From: Marinilactibacillus sp036039175
GTDB taxonomy: Bacteria > Bacillota > Bacilli > Lactobacillales > Carnobacteriaceae_A
Assembly: GCF_036039175.1 (NCBI RefSeq)
Contig: NZ_JAYXKP010000010.1
Coordinates: 10,264-74,263 of the forward strand
Direction: 5' to 3'
DNA length: 64,000 nt
Each line of letters opens with the position of its first letter. The first letter of the stretch is position 1. Position numbers and translations under genes: made by a program. The notes under the pieces are model-generated. The model searched no databases and was not told where the DNA came from. It worked only from the letters and a program-made list of their open reading frames with translations. This document shows positions 7,289 through 15,916 of this stretch, piece after piece.

Positions 7289-7981
7289 ATGGCGAAGAAA
7301 AGTAAAAAGTTTTTAGCTGCTCTGGAAAAAGTCAACAGAGAACAATTGTATGACGCAACTGAAGCACTAGAATTAGTTAAAGAAATCGACTACGCTGGAT
7401 TTGATGCATCTGTAGAAGTTGCTTATCGTCTAGGAGTAGACCCTAAACAAGCTGATCAACAAATTCGTGGAGCAATGGTATTGCCACACGGAACAGGTAA
7501 AACATCAACAGTTATCGTTTTCGCAAAAGGAGATCAAGCAAAAGCTGCACAAGAAGCTGGAGCTGATTTCGTTGGAGATAGCGATTTAGTTGAAAAAGTA
7601 CAAGGTGGATGGTTCGACTTCGACGTAGTTGTTGCAGCGCCGGACATGATGGCTGAAGTTGGTAAACTTGGACGTGTCCTTGGACCCAAAGGCCTTATGC
7701 CAAACCCTAAAACTGGTACAGTAACACCTAACGTAGCGAAAGCCGTTAACGATATCAAAGCTGGACAGGTTACTTACCGTGTAGACCGTCAGTCAAATAT
7801 TCACGTTCCAATCGGAAGAGTTTCATTTGGCATCGACAAATTACAAGAAAACCTTTCTGCGCTTCACGAAACAATCGTTAAAGCTAAGCCATCTAGTTCA
7901 AAAGGTGTTTATATTAAAAACATGGCTGTTGCAAGTACTTTTGGTCCTGGTGTTAAAGTAGACCAAACAACAGTAAAATAA
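7289..7981 (+). CDS. rplA: 50S ribosomal protein L1
   Basis: L1 forms the mobile stalk at the E site and in many bacteria represses its own operon. The protein is 230 residues, the normal size, with the two-domain fold recognisable from GADFVGDSDLVEKVQGGW, the signature LGPKGLMPNPKTGTVT and the C-terminal KPSSSKGVYIKNM. AAGGAGG precedes the ATG. The gene follows rplK after a structured 138-base spacer. Confidence 0.97.
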   Translation: MAKKSKKFLAALEKVNREQLYDATEALELVKEIDYAGFDASVEVAYRLGVDPKQADQQIRGAMVLPHGTGKTSTVIVFAKGDQAKAAQEAGADFVGDSDLVEKVQGGWFDFDVVVAAPDMMAEVGKLGRVLGPKGLMPNPKTGTVTPNVAKAVNDIKAGQVTYRVDRQSNIHVPIGRVSFGIDKLQENLSALHETIVKAKPSSSKGVYIKNMAVASTFGPGVKVDQTTVK

Positions 7982-8014
7982 TTATAATCTTAACTTAAAA
8001 AAATCAATTAATTC

Positions 8015-8043
8015 TTGACCTGTAGAGTGTAGCTTGCTATACT
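8015..8043 (+). promoter_or_regulatory. Promoter for rplJ-rplL
   Basis: TTGACC (8015-8020), 17-base spacer, TATACT (8038-8043). It separates rplJ-rplL from rplK-rplA as a second transcription unit. Confidence 0.85.
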
Positions 8044-8049
8044 TATGCA

Positions 8050-8246
8050 GGTTAAGCAATTAACTGAACATTGATGAGTAAAAGTAAAGTGAATCTGTTT
8101 CTTGAATACAACAGAAGAACGATGCTAGATTATACCGAAGACAGTATGTGGCGAAAGCCTTAATACCATACCGAGGATAACTGTGATGTATATTTACGTT
8201 AAACACACACAATCCCTCTTTGTCTACGGAGACATGGGGTTTTTTT
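8050..8246 (+). promoter_or_regulatory. L10-type leader with attenuator, upstream of rplJ
   Basis: The ~230-base leader contains a purine-rich core (GGCGAAAGCCTTAATACC at about 8151-8168) of the kind bound by the L10(L12)4 complex in bacterial rplJ leaders. It ends in a terminator: CCC..GTCT / AGAC..GGG around 8213-8239, then seven T (8240-8246). This fits the Firmicute L10 leader, where L10 binding favours termination. The identity of the binding core is inferred from position and resemblance. Confidence 0.75.
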
Positions 8247-8282
8247 ATTGCCCTTTACAATCGATCAGGAGGTGAAACATCA

Positions 8283-8792
8283 ATGAGCAAAGCGAACATT
8301 TTAGCTAAAAAAGAAGAAATCGTTAAAGACATTACTAAAAAATTCGAAGACGCGGCTGCAGTAGTCGTAGTTGATTACCGTGGACTAACAGTTGAGCAAG
8401 TAACTGAATTACGTAAACAATTACGTGAAGCTGGAGTTGAAATGCACGTATTGAAAAATACTATGCTACGTCGTGCCGCTGAAGCAGCAAACTTGAACGG
8501 TTTAGATGACGTCTTTAAAGGACCTACAGCAGTAGCATTCAGTAATGAAGAAGTCGTAGCGCCTGCAAAAATCATTGCAGAATTTGCGAAAGATGCAGAA
8601 GCTTTAGAAATTAAAGGTGGCGTATTGGAAGGTAAAGTAGCAACTGTTGCAGAAATCAACAAAATTGCGACACTACCAAGCCGCGAAGGACTACTTTCTA
8701 TGCTATTATCTGTACTTCAAGCACCAGTTCGAAACACTGCCTTGGCAATCAAAGCAGTTGCAGAGAAAAAAGAAGAAGAGGAAGCAGCGTAA
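8283..8792 (+). CDS. rplJ: 50S ribosomal protein L10
   Basis: L10 anchors L7/L12 dimers to the ribosomal stalk. The 169-residue form starts at ATG 8283, eight bases after AGGAGG; an upstream extension would run into the leader terminator. Visible features are the N-terminal rRNA-binding part (VVVVDYRGLTVEQVTELRKQLREAGV), KNTMLRRAA and the C-terminal helix for L12 binding ending in acidic KKEEEEAA. It has its own promoter and attenuator leader. Confidence 0.96.
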   Translation: MSKANILAKKEEIVKDITKKFEDAAAVVVVDYRGLTVEQVTELRKQLREAGVEMHVLKNTMLRRAAEAANLNGLDDVFKGPTAVAFSNEEVVAPAKIIAEFAKDAEALEIKGGVLEGKVATVAEINKIATLPSREGLLSMLLSVLQAPVRNTALAIKAVAEKKEEEEAA

Positions 8793-8886
8793 GCTCACGT
8801 TCTTATGCAGAACGGCCTCTTCTGCAAATCATTTGGCACTATCATTTAATTAAAAACACAACTAATATACTGGAGGAAAATATAAA

Positions 8887-9252
8887 ATGGCATTAGATAT
8901 CGAAAAAATCATTGCTGACTTAAAAGAGTCTACAATCGTTGAATTGAACGACTTAGTTAGCGCAATCGAAGAAGAATTTGGCGTTGAAGCTGCAGCACCA
9001 GTTGCAGCAGCAGGAGCAGGAGTTGCAGCAGCAGAAGAACAAACTGAATTTACAGTTGAATTAACAAGTGCTGGATCTGCTAAAATCAAAGTAATCAAAG
9101 CTGTTCGTGAAGCTACTGGTCTTGGTTTGAAAGAAGCTAAAGCATTAGTTGATGGCGCTCCATCAGCAATCAAAGAAGGCGTTTCTAAAGACGACGCTGA
9201 AGAACTTAAAGCTAAAATCGAAGAAGCTGGCGGATCTGTAGAAGTTAAGTAA
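8887..9252 (+). CDS. rplL: 50S ribosomal protein L7/L12
   Basis: L7/L12 recruits translation GTPases. The 121-residue protein has the N-terminal dimerisation helix, an alanine-rich hinge (EAAAPVAAAGAGVAAAEE) and the C-terminal domain (KIKVIKAVREATGLGLKEAK, VDGAP). GGAGG lies ten bases before the ATG. It ends the rplJ-rplL unit and is followed by a strong terminator. Confidence 0.97.
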   Translation: MALDIEKIIADLKESTIVELNDLVSAIEEEFGVEAAAPVAAAGAGVAAAEEQTEFTVELTSAGSAKIKVIKAVREATGLGLKEAKALVDGAPSAIKEGVSKDDAEELKAKIEEAGGSVEVK

Positions 9253-9284
9253 TTAACTTTTCAATCGTTTGCTGAATCACTTAA

Positions 9285-9338
9285 AGAGCACCGCCACCCT
9301 GAGCCTGTTATGGTCAGAGTGGTCAGGTGCTCTTTTTT
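9285..9338 (+). terminator. Intrinsic terminator after rplL
   Basis: AGAGCACC (about 9285-9292) pairs with GGTGCTCT near 9326-9333, with inner complementary CCACCCTGA/TCAGAGTGG, followed by seven T. It separates rplL from the inserted rodA-fumC block. In 9339-9520 I see only a weak TAAAAT-type -10 near 9435. Confidence 0.9.
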
Positions 9339-9520
9339 TATGAGGAAATAGGAAACCTTAAGAAATCTTTGCGTTTCTGTGGCTATTTTATGCTAAATGC
9401 CTGCCATAGCTATGAATGCTGAAACGAATCTGTTAAAATGTTTCCTTGAAGAGTGTTACAAAAAAATTTAAAATGTTAGATGCATACCAGAATTTGGATT
9501 GAAAAGGAGCATAAAAATAG

Positions 9521-10705
9521 ATGAGTGAAGATAAACACACAAACCGTATAGATTACGGGGTCATATTGAGCGTCATGCTACTAGCGTTGTTCAGTATTGC
9601 CATGATTTATTCAACAACGAATTTAATGGCTGGTGAGGGCATGCGACAAACCATCATGCATACCATTTGGTACGCCTTAGGAACAATTGCGGTAGCTATC
9701 ATTATGCAGTTTGACTCTGAGCAATTATGGAAAATGACGATGGTTCTTTACATTATCGGAATACTATTGTTGGTTGCTACACTTTTATTTTATGACAGAG
9801 AATTGGCTGCTAGGACCGGTGGTAAATCATGGATTAGGATACCTGGAATAGGTACAATACAACCCGCAGAAATCTCTAAGATTCCTTTTATCCTTATATT
9901 AGCCAAAACAGTCACGAAACATAATAGTTATTATACGAGTCATGAATACAGTAGTGACTTTAAATTACTGGGGAAAATCGCTTTATATTCGGCTCCGTAT
10001 CTTGTGCTTGTAATCAATGACTTGGGAACAGCTTTAGTTTATATGGCAATACTAGTGGGAATTGTCTTACTTTCAGGTGTGAAATGGCAAATTATCCTAC
10101 CGACTTTTTTGGTAGTCATGTCTCTTGGGATCGGTTTAATTTTATTGGTAGTTTATAACAGAGAGTTTCTGATTAATTTAGGTTTTAGTAATTATCAATT
10201 TGCACGAATCGATACTTGGCTGAATCCTCTTCAAAGTTCATCGGATGATGCGTACCAGATCACTCAAGTATTTAAGGCTATTGGATCTGGTGGAATTATG
10301 GGTAAAGGTTTAGGCGTAACAGAAGTCTACATTCCTGTTAGAGAGTCCGATATGATTTTTTCAACTGTTGGAGAGAATTTCGGATTCGTAGGTGGAGCCT
10401 TCTTGATATTGCTTTACTTTATCCTCATCTATCACATGGTAAAAATCGTTTACGATACAAGAAATGAATTCTATGCTTATATTGCAACAGGTGTTATTAT
10501 GATGATTGCTTTCCACGTACTGGAAAATATCGGAATGAGTATTGGTTTATTACCAATGACAGGAATACCTTTACCGTTTATCTCTCAAGGAGGATCGGCT
10601 TTGCTTGGGAATATGATGGCGATAGGCTTAATCATGTCTATGCGTTTTCACCATAAGTCCTACTTTTTCTCTGGCGAGTCTGAAGAGTTTCACACAGGTT
10701 CGTAA
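9521..10705 (+). CDS. rodA: SEDS peptidoglycan glycosyltransferase, RodA type
   Basis: SEDS proteins polymerise lipid II together with a class B PBP; RodA works in cell elongation. The 394-residue protein has about ten membrane helices, the GGKSWIRIPGIGTIQPAEISK segment, NDLGTALVYMA and IGSGGIMGKGLGVTEVYIPVRESDMIFSTVGENFGF in which the ESD aspartate is the putative catalytic residue. The VPVRESDMIF form is typical of lactic-acid-bacterial RodA, whereas FtsW has LPEPYTDFI. It sits next to ftsW, away from the usual division cluster. AAAGGAG precedes the ATG. Confidence 0.88.
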   Translation: MSEDKHTNRIDYGVILSVMLLALFSIAMIYSTTNLMAGEGMRQTIMHTIWYALGTIAVAIIMQFDSEQLWKMTMVLYIIGILLLVATLLFYDRELAARTGGKSWIRIPGIGTIQPAEISKIPFILILAKTVTKHNSYYTSHEYSSDFKLLGKIALYSAPYLVLVINDLGTALVYMAILVGIVLLSGVKWQIILPTFLVVMSLGIGLILLVVYNREFLINLGFSNYQFARIDTWLNPLQSSSDDAYQITQVFKAIGSGGIMGKGLGVTEVYIPVRESDMIFSTVGENFGFVGGAFLILLYFILIYHMVKIVYDTRNEFYAYIATGVIMMIAFHVLENIGMSIGLLPMTGIPLPFISQGGSALLGNMMAIGLIMSMRFHHKSYFFSGESEEFHTGS

Positions 10706-10986
10706 TAGAGTTGGATATTCTGGAACGATTTCTTGAAAATGAATTTAAATAAACGACCAATAAGGTTTAGTGTATGAAAAAAGCTGATAACCGGAGTACC
10801 AAAAGCGGATTTTTCTAATTGAAAGTCAAGTCAATGTGGTATCATCAGTAGTCTTAGATGGTAATGTAAAAATTTCACATCATTTCCTAAAGAGTAGAGA
10901 AAGATTTAATACAAATATTTTCAAATAGTAGACACTCAAATAAATGGTCATCAATGAAAAAGTATAGAGAAGGGAGTGAAGGATCG

Positions 10987-12153
10987 ATGTTCAAAGAGAG
11001 AATCAAGCATATGGATAAATATCTAGTGATTCCTTTTCTTGTCTTATCGCTGTTTAGTATCGTAATGGTCTACAGTGCTAGTAGTTATATGGGATTAAAA
11101 GATTACAACAATCCGCAATTCTATCTTGTTAGACAGACTGCCTACGTCATCGGGGGGCTGCTGTTTGCGTTTATCGGTGCTTTTTTTCCATTTCGACTCC
11201 TTAAGAAAAAGAAAGTCGTCATACTTGGTATTTTGTTGACGATTGTACTCTTGCTTATCCTATTGATCTTCGGAAGAGAGATTAATGGCGCGAAAAGCTG
11301 GATTGAATTACCGTTTTTTAACGTACAACCAGCGGAAATTGCTAAAGCAACCTGTATTTGGTACTTAGCTTACATTCTATCCAAAAAACAAAAGGTCATC
11401 GCTGATGATTTCTTGAATTCTATTATGGCACCTAGCTTGCTGATTGGTCTCGTTGTGGCTTTGATTTTGATTCAACCAGATACTGGGGCGGCTGTCGTAA
11501 TCGTTGCGATCAGTGCAATTATGATCTTTGCCAGTGGTGTATCTGCTAAAGTAGGATTGATGCTTAGTGCTATGGGGACAGTCCTAGTGGCTGGAGTTTT
11601 AGAACTGGTAAGGCACTTTGGAACACATCTACCTTTTTTAAGAGGCTATCAGTATCAGCGTTTTCTAGCTTTTTGGGATCCTTTCGCGTTAGCGGATGGT
11701 GCTGGTCTTCAGCTGGTTCAGTCCTATTACGCACTAAGTCGAGGTGGACTTTTCGGTGTGGGGATTGGAAATAGTGTTCAAAAAACAGGCTATCTACCAG
11801 AGCCCTATACAGATTTCATCTTGTCCATTACGGGAGAAGAGTTGGGGTTGGTCGGGATTTTGTTTGTGCTTGGTTTGTTTACCTTCATGATTTCTCGTAT
11901 TTATCTGATAGGAATTCGTTCTAAACGAAGTTTTGAATCTCTCATGTGCATCGGGATTGCTACAATGTTCTTTATTCAAGCACTCATTAATATCGGCGGA
12001 GTAATCGGGTTGATGCCAATTTCTGGTATGACGTTCCCGCTGTTAAGTTATGGGGGATCAAGTATGTTGATTCTTTCTGGATCCATTGGACTGGTCGCCA
12101 ATATATCAGCTAGAGACCGCATTGAAAGAAGCAAAGCTCTGGTGAACAAATAG
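10987..12153 (+). CDS. ftsW: SEDS peptidoglycan glycosyltransferase, FtsW type
   Basis: FtsW polymerises septal peptidoglycan with its cognate PBP. I chose ATG 10987 (388 residues) because GGGAG/AAGGA lies before it; an in-frame ATG at 10954 has no ribosome binding site. About ten membrane helices. Diagnostic segments are FFNVQPAEIAKA, LIQPDTGAA, YQYQRFLAFWDPF, GAGLQLVQSYYALSRGGLFG, YLPEPYTDFILSITGEELG and PISGMTFPLLSYGGSS. An extended -10 (TGGTATCAT, about 10837-10845) lies 140 bases upstream. A terminator follows. Confidence 0.88.
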   Translation: MFKERIKHMDKYLVIPFLVLSLFSIVMVYSASSYMGLKDYNNPQFYLVRQTAYVIGGLLFAFIGAFFPFRLLKKKKVVILGILLTIVLLLILLIFGREINGAKSWIELPFFNVQPAEIAKATCIWYLAYILSKKQKVIADDFLNSIMAPSLLIGLVVALILIQPDTGAAVVIVAISAIMIFASGVSAKVGLMLSAMGTVLVAGVLELVRHFGTHLPFLRGYQYQRFLAFWDPFALADGAGLQLVQSYYALSRGGLFGVGIGNSVQKTGYLPEPYTDFILSITGEELGLVGILFVLGLFTFMISRIYLIGIRSKRSFESLMCIGIATMFFIQALINIGGVIGLMPISGMTFPLLSYGGSSMLILSGSIGLVANISARDRIERSKALVNK

Positions 12154-12190
12154 GAAGGTTGGTCTCTTAAAGAGATCGACCTTTTTATTT
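12154..12190 (+). terminator. Intrinsic terminator after ftsW
   Basis: AAGGTTGGTCTCTT pairs with AGAGATCGACCTT (with wobbles), followed by TTTATTTTT. It begins directly at the ftsW stop codon. Confidence 0.85.
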
Positions 12191-12246
12191 TTCGAGCTTA
12201 TGCTTATAATAGAGGTAGGATAAAAACAAATCAGGGGGGAAGTCGC

Positions 12247-12732
12247 ATGAAGTATTTCATAAAACAAAAGGTTTTCTCGTTCAATAATCAGTTTTCCGTA
12301 AAGGATGAAACCGGGCAATCGCTGTACCAAGTCGAGGGCAAGATGCTGAGTTTAGGGAATAAGTTACACGTGTATAATATGGATAACGAAGAAGTTCTTT
12401 ATATCGAGCAAAAGCTTTTAAAGTTTCTTCCTGAATATGATTTAATTAAAAATGGAGAAAAAGTCGCTACGGTCAAAAAAGCATTCAGATTTTTTAAAAA
12501 TGATTATTCCATTTTGGGACCAGACTGGGATGTCGAAGGATCCATCATGGCGCATGACTATGTGATCAAGCAAAGAGGAAACGTCATTGCAGACATTAAC
12601 AAAGAGTGGTTATCTTGGGGAGATACTTATGCCATTGATATTCTAGATGAGAGTCAGACAGAATTACTGCTCGGTATTGTTATTGTCATTGATTGTGTTT
12701 TCTCAGCACAAAGAAACAATGGTTCTTCTTAG
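12247..12732 (+). CDS. LURP-one-related (tubby-like C-terminal fold) protein
   Basis: The 161-residue protein resembles the LURP-one/YxjI family (PF04525): MKYFIKQKVFSFNNQFSVKDETG, GKMLSLGNKLHVYN, LKFLPEYDLIKNGEKVATVKK and FKNDYSILGPDWDVEGSIMAHDYVI. The fold resembles Tubby phosphoinositide-binding domains and scramblases, but bacterial members have no established reaction. It has no signal peptide and appears cytoplasmic or membrane-peripheral. AGGGGGGAAG precedes the ATG. It lies between ftsW and pyrP as a single gene. Confidence 0.75.
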   Translation: MKYFIKQKVFSFNNQFSVKDETGQSLYQVEGKMLSLGNKLHVYNMDNEEVLYIEQKLLKFLPEYDLIKNGEKVATVKKAFRFFKNDYSILGPDWDVEGSIMAHDYVIKQRGNVIADINKEWLSWGDTYAIDILDESQTELLLGIVIVIDCVFSAQRNNGSS

Positions 12733-12768
12733 TAAGAGACCTCCGATAGCTACTGTTCAAAATTTTTC

Positions 12769-12797
12769 TTGCAAGGTTTGTGATTAATTGCTACAAT
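12769..12797 (+). promoter_or_regulatory. Promoter for the uracil permease gene
   Basis: TTGCAA (12769-12774), 17-base spacer, TACAAT (12792-12797). Transcription would begin about 20 bases before the PyrR element. Confidence 0.75.
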
Positions 12798-12819
12798 AAT
12801 AAAAGCAAAACTCCTTTAA

Positions 12820-12998
12820 AATTTATCCAGTGAGGTAAAAAAGGATGGAATAGCTCTACATAATTACATGCCTTCCGGGCGCCCACTGTGAATTTCTGAG
12901 TTTAGAAATGAAGCGTATTACAGGGTGCGAGTAGAAGCAGGTGATTTCCATCTGATAAACGAGGTCCTTTTGCGTAAATGCAAAGGGTATTTTTTTGC
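12820..12998 (+). promoter_or_regulatory. PyrR-type attenuator upstream of pyrP
   Basis: ATCCAGTGAGGT (from about 12824) matches the PyrR binding-loop consensus ARUCCNGNGAGGYU, closed by TTTATCC with GGATGGA. GATGGAA (12844 region) can instead pair with TTCCATC (about 12947-12953) as an antiterminator. CCTTTTGC/GCAAAGG (about 12967-12986) followed by T7 is the terminator. UMP-bound PyrR should favour termination. A further AATTTCT/AGAAATG hairpin lies between them. Confidence 0.8.
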
Positions 12999-13047
12999 AA
13001 AAAATTCTGGAAATAACCTATTCAAACTCAGGAAGGAACGATAACAT

Positions 13048-14340
13048 ATGGCAGTAGAAAAACAAACACTTATCCTTGACGTGGAGGACAAACCAGCGCT
13101 AACAACGGGGTTATTACTAAGTCTTCAGCATGTTTTTGCAATGTTTGGGGCAACGATTTTAGTCCCTATCTTACTAGGGCTTCCGGTATCAGTCGCATTA
13201 TTAGCGAGTGGAGTCGGAACTTTGATTTATCAAATTGCTACAAAGGCGAAAGTGCCTGTTTACTTAGGTTCTTCCTTTGCATATATTGCAGCGATGCAAG
13301 TAGCTATTGAGCAAATGGGAGGAGACATTAGTGCGGCTCAGACGGGTATCGTTATGGTTGGTCTTGTCTACATTGTGATAGCAGGTGTAGTTAAAGTGGT
13401 TGGAACAAACTGGATTGATAGGCTCCTCCCACCAATCGTTATCGGGCCCATGATTATGGTGATCGGTCTGGGATTGGCTTCTAATGCTGTTTCAAACGCT
13501 GGACTTGTAGCCGATTCAGATTGGAAAACGATTCTCGTAGCCGTTTCTACATTCTTAATTACAGCTTTCATCAACACGAAAGCTACAGGCTTCTTCAAAA
13601 TCATTCCTTTTTTAACTGGGATTATCTTTGGATATATCGTCGCTATCCTGCTCGGTCTTGTCGATTTCACACCAATTATTGAAGCAAACTGGTTGGCAGT
13701 ACCAGAAATTTATGTTCCATTTGAAAACAATCTGTTTAATTCTTATACCTTTTACTTTGGTCCGGAAACATGGGCCATTTTACCGATTGTGCTGGTTACA
13801 GTAGCAGAACACATCGGGGATCATACAGTGCTTGGTAAAATCGTCGGACGTCCATTCCTGAAAAATCCTGGTCTTTCTAGAACATTGATTGGAGATGGCG
13901 CAGCAACAGCCGTGTCTGCATTTTTTGGAGGACCGGCCAATACAACTTACGGTGAGAATACCGGTGTTATTGGTATGACAAGAATTGCTTCTGTCTCAGT
14001 CATTCGAAACGCGGCCTTTATCGCAATTGGATTGAGCTTTTTTGGGAAGTTCACAGCATTGATCTCAACAATTCCAAATGCTGTATTAGGTGGTATGTCC
14101 ATTCTACTTTACGGGGTCATTGCCAGTAACGGTTTAAAAGTCATGATTGAAGATAAAGTGGACTTCAATCAATCTCGTAATTTAATCATTGCAAGTTCAA
14201 TGCTCGTGATCGGTCTAGGTGGAGCGGTCCTAGATATTGCTGGATTCGTTACTTTGTCGGGGACGGCTTTAAGTGCTCTAACAGGTATTGTATTAAACTT
14301 GATTTTGCCGCGCGAAGAACCTTTCAAGGCAGAAGTGTAA
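13048..14340 (+). CDS. pyrP: Uracil permease (UraA/PyrP family)
   Basis: The 430-residue NCS2/SLC23 nucleobase transporter has about 14 membrane helices. Family features include LLLSLQHVFAMFGATILVPILLGLP near the N terminus, the QH motif, VTVAEHIGDH with the substrate-site glutamate, GGPANTTYGENTG and PNAVLGGMSILLYG. A PyrR attenuator in its leader supports uracil as substrate over xanthine or guanine. The uninterrupted frame from ATG 13048 follows AGGAAGG. The gene stands alone between two terminators. Confidence 0.9.
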   Translation: MAVEKQTLILDVEDKPALTTGLLLSLQHVFAMFGATILVPILLGLPVSVALLASGVGTLIYQIATKAKVPVYLGSSFAYIAAMQVAIEQMGGDISAAQTGIVMVGLVYIVIAGVVKVVGTNWIDRLLPPIVIGPMIMVIGLGLASNAVSNAGLVADSDWKTILVAVSTFLITAFINTKATGFFKIIPFLTGIIFGYIVAILLGLVDFTPIIEANWLAVPEIYVPFENNLFNSYTFYFGPETWAILPIVLVTVAEHIGDHTVLGKIVGRPFLKNPGLSRTLIGDGAATAVSAFFGGPANTTYGENTGVIGMTRIASVSVIRNAAFIAIGLSFFGKFTALISTIPNAVLGGMSILLYGVIASNGLKVMIEDKVDFNQSRNLIIASSMLVIGLGGAVLDIAGFVTLSGTALSALTGIVLNLILPREEPFKAEV

Positions 14341-14370
14341 GGAACTCCTAGAATAAATGACTTGAAATAA

Positions 14371-14398
14371 AAGAGGTGCGAGAGCGCCTCTTTTTATT
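14371..14398 (+). terminator. Intrinsic terminator after pyrP
   Basis: AGAGGTGC, GAGA loop and GCGCCTCT, followed by T5. Confidence 0.88.
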
Positions 14399-14549
14399 GT
14401 TTCTTATAAAATTTAAGAATATTTTTTGATTATTATGATTATTACGGTAAAATATAAAGTGAATTGAAGACGAAACTGACAGCTATAAAGAAATGGATCA
14501 GTAAACGATGACCTTAATCCAACCAATATACTAGAAAGTGTGTAAATAA

Positions 14550-15914
14550 ATGAACCAAAGAATTGAAAGAGACGCAATTGGGACAGTGAAAATAGCTGCT
14601 GAGAAAAAGTGGGGAGCTCAAACGCAGCGAAGTCTAGAAAATTTCCCCATCGGAAGTGAGAAGATGCCGATCGAAGTGATTCAGGCTTTGGGGCTGGTCA
14701 AGAAAGCTGCGGCTTTGACGAATGCAGAGATCAGCCTTCTGGATACAAGTAAAGCAGAAGCGATTTCTGAAGTATGCGATGAGCTGGTGTGGGGGATGCT
14801 AAATGATGAATTCCCTTTATCTGTTTGGCAGACGGGCAGCGGGACACAAACGAATATGAACCTAAACGAGGTCATCTCCCATATTGCAAACGAGAAAAGA
14901 GCATCCGACCCAATACACCCTAATGATGACGTCAATAAAAGTCAAAGTTCAAATGATACCTTCCCGACAGCGATGCAAATAGCTGTTGTCTTGAAAGTTA
15001 AAGAGCGCTTAGTACCTGTACTGGCAGAGGTTAAACAAACATTAAATAGACTTGCCGAGACGTATAAGGATACAATCAAAATCGGACGAACACATCTTCA
15101 AGATGCAACACCGCTAACGTTTGGACAAGAAATTAGTGGATGGATCGGTATGATTGAACGAAACGAAAAAATGATCGAAGAATCTATGAAAATGATGTAC
15201 GATTTACCACTGGGAGGAACAGCTGTTGGAACGGGTCTAAATGCTGAGCCGACTTTTTCTGGAAAAGCCATTCAAAAAATTACACGTTGGACAAATGAAC
15301 CTTTTGTTCAAATGGAAAACAAATTTCATGGATTGTCCAGTAAAGATAACTTTGTCTTCTTTCACGGTGCTCTAAAATCACTTGCAGCAAACGTTATGAA
15401 AATGGCAAACGATATTAGATGGCTAGCTAGTGGGCCGCGCTCAGGGTTTTCTGAGATTACCATACCAGCGAACGAGCCAGGTAGCTCAATCATGCCAGGG
15501 AAAGTTAATCCGACTCAAGTAGAAGCACTGACGATGGTCTGTGTCCAAGTCATGGGCAATGATACAACCGTTGGTATAGCTGCCTCGCAAGGGAACTTTG
15601 AATTGAACGTCTATATGCCAGTCATTATCTATAACACAATTCAGTCCATTACCCTTCTAGCAGACGGGTTGCAGAGTTTCAATAAAAGGTGTTTAACTGG
15701 TCTAACAGCGAATGAAGAAAAAATGCGTACTTATGTCGATCAATCACTAATGCTAGTTACAGCGTTAGCGCCAGTGCTTGGATATGACACAGCGAGTGCT
15801 TTAGCGAAACAGGCATTTGAAGAAAACAAAACATTAAAAGAAGTCGTTATGTCAGCTGAGCTGATGAGTGAGCAAGACTTTGATGACTATACAGATCCTA
15901 GAAAGATGGTTTAA
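14550..15914 (+). CDS. fumC: Class II fumarate hydratase
   Basis: FumC interconverts fumarate and L-malate without an iron-sulfur cluster. The 454-residue protein has GSGTQTNMNLNEVI (substrate-binding), SSNDTFPTAMQ, GRTHLQDATPLTFGQE and the fumarase/aspartase signature GSSIMPGKVNP near residue 310. No other TCA genes lie in the window, so malate/fumarate interconversion for amino-acid or purine-cycle fumarate is plausible. The upstream gap holds no clear promoter. It ends two bases before the methyltransferase gene and probably shares its transcript. Confidence 0.95.
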   Translation: MNQRIERDAIGTVKIAAEKKWGAQTQRSLENFPIGSEKMPIEVIQALGLVKKAAALTNAEISLLDTSKAEAISEVCDELVWGMLNDEFPLSVWQTGSGTQTNMNLNEVISHIANEKRASDPIHPNDDVNKSQSSNDTFPTAMQIAVVLKVKERLVPVLAEVKQTLNRLAETYKDTIKIGRTHLQDATPLTFGQEISGWIGMIERNEKMIEESMKMMYDLPLGGTAVGTGLNAEPTFSGKAIQKITRWTNEPFVQMENKFHGLSSKDNFVFFHGALKSLAANVMKMANDIRWLASGPRSGFSEITIPANEPGSSIMPGKVNPTQVEALTMVCVQVMGNDTTVGIAASQGNFELNVYMPVIIYNTIQSITLLADGLQSFNKRCLTGLTANEEKMRTYVDQSLMLVTALAPVLGYDTASALAKQAFEENKTLKEVVMSAELMSEQDFDDYTDPRKMV

Positions 15915-15916
15915 GC

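Noticed and set aside
9521..12153. Tandem duplication of one SEDS gene
   Set aside because: The two proteins differ in the diagnostic loop (VPVRESDMIF against LPEPYTDFIL) and so belong to RodA and FtsW types.
13368..13670. 100-residue frame antisense to pyrP
   Set aside because: Shadow of a conserved transporter gene, without start signals.
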